35,711 nt of DNA from Cytophagales bacterium (GTDB lineage Bacteria > Bacteroidota > Bacteroidia > Cytophagales > Microscillaceae): positions 1 to 35,711 of the forward strand of contig JAAFJG010000048.1 in assembly GCA_013298075.1 (NCBI GenBank), written 5' to 3'. The notes beneath the pieces are model-generated. The model made no database searches. It was given only the letters and a program-made list of their open reading frames with translations, and was not told the DNA's origin. The translations under genes and the position numbers were made by a program. This document shows positions 33,078-35,711 of this stretch, piece by piece (position 1 is the stretch's first letter; each line of letters opens with the position of its first letter).

Positions 33078-34334
33078 TTATTTCACTTCTATCAAATATT
33101 TTACCGTACATTGTTCTTGTTCATAGACAATATATTCGTTATTTTTCAAATCTGCTCCACCTTCTGCAAACAAAGAATCATATTTTCCTTTTTTCAATAG
33201 ATTTTCTCTGTTCAATTCATAACACCAACTTTCGTGTTGTTTGATATGAAATTGTCCTCCTACGTGTACGTCAAACAACGCCAAAAAACCTACATTTGCC
33301 GTTCCTTTTGTCCAATAAGAACCTTGTAAAGAACTATAATTTAATGATTTTTGAAATTTATCTGCAAAATAAAGTCCATATCCAAACATTTTTCCTGTAA
33401 TCACTGCATTCGCAGGACGCAACACCAAACCTGTTTCCAAAATAGAAACCCAATTTTCGTTTCTGCTTCCGTGCCAAAAAAGTTCTATTTTTTTATTTTC
33501 TTTTGTTTCTAAATACGCATCAAAATGTTTTTGTGTTTTTTTGTTGATAACTTTGTATGCTTTTTGGAAATGTGTGGCGTGGTCTTGCATCAAATCTTTA
33601 ATTTGTTTGATGATTTTTTCGTCTGTAACCGTTTCGACTTGCAAACCCATTGCTTCCAAAATATCAATTTTTTCAGTTTTATTTGCCACTTGTTCTTCTA
33701 CTGCCTCTTTTTGTTTTTCGTTCACCTCCACCTGCCCACGCATTACATCAAGAGTTGCTTGTTCGTCTGATAATTTTCTTTCTAACGCTTCGAGTTCTTC
33801 TTTTGTCTGCACATTTGCAATTAAATGATCGCCTACGTGAGCCATTTTTCGAGGAATAATTTGATACAATTCTAATAAAACTTTGTTAAAAGTTTTTGTA
33901 TCTACATTCATTTTTACTTTTGAAACCAAATCATCTAAAATTCTTTGTGCTTCTCCGACTTGTTTTCTGGTAACTTGTTCGGCACTTACGTTATAATTGT
34001 TACTAATTGATTTTTTAGCAAATCTCATCAAATCATTGATTAAAGTTTCTACATTTTTATCTGCAATTTCTGCAAATTGTAGTTCTTCACTTGGTTTTAC
34101 TTCTGCAAATAAATGCGTTTGGTCTTTATAACCTTTGCTTACTTTTTCATTATATTTTTTTTTCCATTCTCTTGAAGAATAGCTTTGTTTGGTAGGATGT
34201 CCGCCAACTCTTCCGTATGTTACCGTAAAAGTACCATCTGCGTGTTCTACCATTTCATAATATTTATTATTGTTACCTTCCGTAACCATAATTAATTTCG
34301 CTGTGCGTAAACCTTGTTGTTCTTCCATATACAA
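33078..34334 (-). CDS. Poly(ADP-ribose) polymerase-like protein: WGR, helical and catalytic domains
   Basis: 418 aa with PARP1/2-like order. Residues 10-75 form a WGR domain with the motif as Tyr-Gly-Arg (TVTYGRVGGHPTKQSY). Residues about 83-173 are a PARP regulatory helical domain (NVETLINDLMRFAKKSI, FNKVLLELYQIIPRKMA), extended by a charged coiled coil (177-225). Residues 280-418 are the ADP-ribosyltransferase: His288 in FWHGSR, Tyr322 in GYGLYFADKF, and Glu400 in NEYIVY, which completes the H-Y-E triad of true polymerising PARPs. It uses NAD+ and would be activated by DNA breaks through the WGR domain, by analogy with eukaryotic PARP2. The start may be M1 or M3. Full-length PARPs are rare in bacteria. 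Confidence 0.93.
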   Translation of the reverse strand: MYMEEQQGLRTAKLIMVTEGNNNKYYEMVEHADGTFTVTYGRVGGHPTKQSYSSREWKKKYNEKVSKGYKDQTHLFAEVKPSEELQFAEIADKNVETLINDLMRFAKKSISNNYNVSAEQVTRKQVGEAQRILDDLVSKVKMNVDTKTFNKVLLELYQIIPRKMAHVGDHLIANVQTKEELEALERKLSDEQATLDVMRGQVEVNEKQKEAVEEQVANKTEKIDILEAMGLQVETVTDEKIIKQIKDLMQDHATHFQKAYKVINKKTQKHFDAYLETKENKKIELFWHGSRNENWVSILETGLVLRPANAVITGKMFGYGLYFADKFQKSLNYSSLQGSYWTKGTANVGFLALFDVHVGGQFHIKQHESWCYELNRENLLKKGKYDSLFAEGGADLKNNEYIVYEQEQCTVKYLIEVK

Positions 34335-34366
34335 ATAAAAATTATTTTTTTGATATTATTTGATAC

Positions 34367-34397
34367 AAAAATAAGTTATTTTTTTCTAAATTGCAAA
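34367..34397 (-). promoter_or_regulatory. Promoter of the PARP gene
   Basis: On the minus strand TTTG (34397-34394), 19-nt spacer, TATTTTTG (34374-34367), 33 nt before the ATG. Its -33 part overlaps AATTGCAAA (34389-34397), one base from the operator half-site AATTGCTAA found near the divergent regulator gene. Confidence 0.7.
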
Positions 34398-34453
34398 TAT
34401 TTTTAGATATTTTTTTGATTATTTTAGATATTTTTTATTTTTTTTGGATATTA

Positions 34454-34485
34454 TTTGGAGATAAAAAAAAGAATTGCTAATTTTG
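34454..34485 (+). promoter_or_regulatory. Promoter of the XRE regulator gene
   Basis: TTTG (34454-34457), 20-nt spacer, TAATTTTG (34478-34485). The -7 box sits inside the palindromic operator. Confidence 0.75.
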
Positions 34486-34513
34486 TTAGCAATTTGAAAA
34501 GAAAAATTGCTAA
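34472..34513. promoter_or_regulatory. Palindromic operator plus extra half-site
   Basis: AATTGCTAA (34472-34480) and TTAGCAATT (34486-34494) form a perfect 9-bp inverted repeat with a 5-bp centre; AATTGCTAA recurs at 34505-34513. This arrangement over the -7 box and start site suits autorepression by the downstream HTH protein. Confidence 0.65.
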
Positions 34514-34554
34514 TTAAATTTTAAAATATTCTTATAATACAAAAATTAAAGTAT

Positions 34555-35349
34555 ATGTTTTTGAGCAAAAATCTTAAATTCTTACGTGAATCGAATTCAC
34601 GTCAAAGCCAAGAAGCTTTAGCAAATGCACTTGGCGTAACCAGAAGTGCTATTTCTTCTTATGAAGATGGCAGAGCAGAGCCTAAATTAGTAGTCATGAA
34701 TCGAATTGCTAATTATTTTAATATTAATCTAGACCAATTATTAAATTCTGATTTGGCACGTTCTGGCAATGATACCACAGACATATCGAGAGAAATGCGA
34801 AAAATCGCACACGTAGGACAATCAGGGCGTGTTTTGACCGTTACGATTGATAAAAATAATCATCAAAATATCGAATATATTACTTCAAAATCTGCTTTGG
34901 GTTATATTCAAAGTTATGATAATGCTGATTTTTTGCGTGATTTACCCAAATATAATCTACCTTTTTTGTCAGAAAACAAAACTTATCGTGCTTTTGAAGT
35001 GCAAGATAGTGGTTTGCCTAATAATTCGGTGGTGATTGGGGAATATATACAAGATTGGGGAACTGTCAAAGATGATACGGTTTGTGTAATTATTTCTAAA
35101 ACTAAAAGTATTATTCTGAAAAGATTATTCAATAAAATCAACGAAAAAGGAATTGTAACTTTAAAATCTATTGGCATTGCACACGCTCCTTTTGAAATGA
35201 ACGCAGACGATATTGTTGAGATTTGGCGTTTTACTTCTTATATTAGTCGTGAATTTCCAGAAGATTCTACTTCTGTTCCTGAATTACGCACCGCTTTTTC
35301 TCGTTTAGAAGATGAAGTAAGAGATTTGAAAGTGAAACATGGTAAATAA
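34555..35349 (+). CDS. XRE-type regulator with S24/LexA-like C-terminal domain
   Basis: 264 aa. Residues 5-65 form a Cro/C1-type helix-turn-helix (RQSQEALANALGVTRSAISS ... DQLLNSDL). Residues about 110-235 resemble the S24 peptidase/phage-repressor dimerisation domain: Ser152 in FEVQDSGLPNNSVVIGEYI and Lys189 in SIILKRLF occupy the usual Ser/Lys positions, though 'DSGLP' replaces the common 'GDSMLP' and no Ala-Gly cleavage site is evident. Residues 245-264 are a short coiled coil. It probably binds the palindrome upstream of itself; the divergent PARP gene is a plausible second target. Self-cleavage ability is uncertain. Confidence 0.85.
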   Translation: MFLSKNLKFLRESNSRQSQEALANALGVTRSAISSYEDGRAEPKLVVMNRIANYFNINLDQLLNSDLARSGNDTTDISREMRKIAHVGQSGRVLTVTIDKNNHQNIEYITSKSALGYIQSYDNADFLRDLPKYNLPFLSENKTYRAFEVQDSGLPNNSVVIGEYIQDWGTVKDDTVCVIISKTKSIILKRLFNKINEKGIVTLKSIGIAHAPFEMNADDIVEIWRFTSYISREFPEDSTSVPELRTAFSRLEDEVRDLKVKHGK

Positions 35350-35368
35350 AAAAATAAATTATTCAAAA

Positions 35369-35405
35369 AAAAACCTATAAATTTTTTTAAGATTTATAGG
35401 TTTTT
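35369..35405. terminator. Bidirectional terminator between the regulator and Rpn genes
   Basis: AAAAACCTATAAAT (35369-35382) pairs with ATTTATAGGTTTTT (35392-35405); A-run on one side and T-run on the other serve both convergent genes. Confidence 0.8.
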
Positions 35406-35409
35406 ATAT

Positions 35410-35711
35410 TTATTTATTTTCAACAATTTGTTTGACATATTCAATATTTACATCAAAAAGTTCGGCAACTTCTTCGATTTTCATACCTTTTGAAATGGCT
35501 TTTAAAATTCCTTTTGCGATTCCGATTTCTTCACCTTTTGCGATTCCTTTTGCGATTCCGATTTCTTCACCTTGTTTTACGCCTTGTTTTATACCTTCTC
35601 GAAATCCTTCATCTTTGGCGGTTTCAGTTACAGCCAATTCAATTCTACGATTATTAATAAAACGTTCATACGCTTCTTTTTCTACATTTGGCATTTTTTC
35701 ATAACGCAATT
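35410..35711 (-). CDS. Rpn-family nuclease, C-terminal part (runs off the window)
   Basis: The visible 100 codons end an Rpn/PD-(D/E)XK transposase-like protein: EAYERFINNRRIELAVTETA is the connector helix after the nuclease core, followed by the typical Gly/Lys/Glu tail (REGIKQGVKQGEEIGIAKGI, repeated) and a terminal helix KGMKIEEVAELFDVNIEYVK. The frame is open at the window edge and the catalytic part lies outside, so intactness cannot be judged. The minus-strand start is not in the window. Confidence 0.8.
   Translation of the reverse strand, partial: LRYEKMPNVEKEAYERFINNRRIELAVTETAKDEGFREGIKQGVKQGEEIGIAKGIAKGEEIGIAKGILKAISKGMKIEEVAELFDVNIEYVKQIVENK
35510..35573. repeat. 36-bp-period tandem repeat in the Rpn tail
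   Basis: A 28-bp stretch at 35510-35537 recurs exactly at 35546-35573, a 36-bp period encoding 12-residue units (GEEIGIAKGIAK type). Such tails vary in copy number among Rpn genes. Confidence 0.8.

Overview
The window looks like chromosomal DNA of a gliding, AT-rich member of the Bacteroidota, probably Cytophagales-like. Four things support this: a GldF gliding-motility permease, a giant exported protein with a type IX secretion (T9SS) C-terminal domain, several promoters of the Bacteroidota type (TTTG - about 20 nt - TAnnTTTG), and signal peptides and lipoboxes of that phylum. I recognised no rRNA or tRNA genes and no intact insertion sequence. Both edges carry pieces of Rpn-family (PD-(D/E)XK recombination-promoting nuclease) genes.

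Left part (1-11030), mostly minus strand: an Rpn gene split by a 120-bp MITE, a small unknown gene, the 1441-aa T9SS cargo protein (beta-propeller, PKD, jelly-roll, two Ig-like repeats, sorting domain), an ACP phosphodiesterase behind a solitary nuoH, a small ORF, a DUF4836-like lipoprotein, an exported TPR protein, and a plus-strand gamma-glutamylcyclotransferase-like gene.

Middle (11030-20470) is accessory. A repeat-rich stretch carries copies of a MITE and GC-rich-hairpin family. It is followed by three related small exported proteins with an interposed cytoplasmic gene and a TPR gene, then a compact restriction-modification module. That module has a fused PD-(D/E)XK nuclease/N6-adenine methylase, a specificity subunit with no ATG start, a coiled-coil small protein and an ATPase-like stub. 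It lies between two perfect 38-bp direct repeats. The junction of the methylase and specificity frames has a slippery heptamer, a 6-nt spacer and a 9-bp hairpin, which together look like a programmed -1 frameshift site. An SDS22-type leucine-rich-repeat gene follows.

Right part (20550-35711) mixes housekeeping and accessory genes: ettA, an exported glutathione peroxidase, gldF (without gldG), ispF, a Uma2 nuclease gene with remnants of a second copy and flanking repeats, a SWIM zinc-finger protein, an exported LRR protein, a three-gene overlapping operon headed by a TIGR04255-type protein, an acyl-CoA dehydrogenase, a bacterial PARP (WGR, helical and ADP-ribosyltransferase domains with an H-Y-E triad), and a divergent XRE/S24-like regulator whose promoter is buried in a perfect palindrome. 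The most system-like loci are the R-M module with its possible R-M-S frameshift fusion, the TIGR04255 operon, and the PARP/regulator pair.
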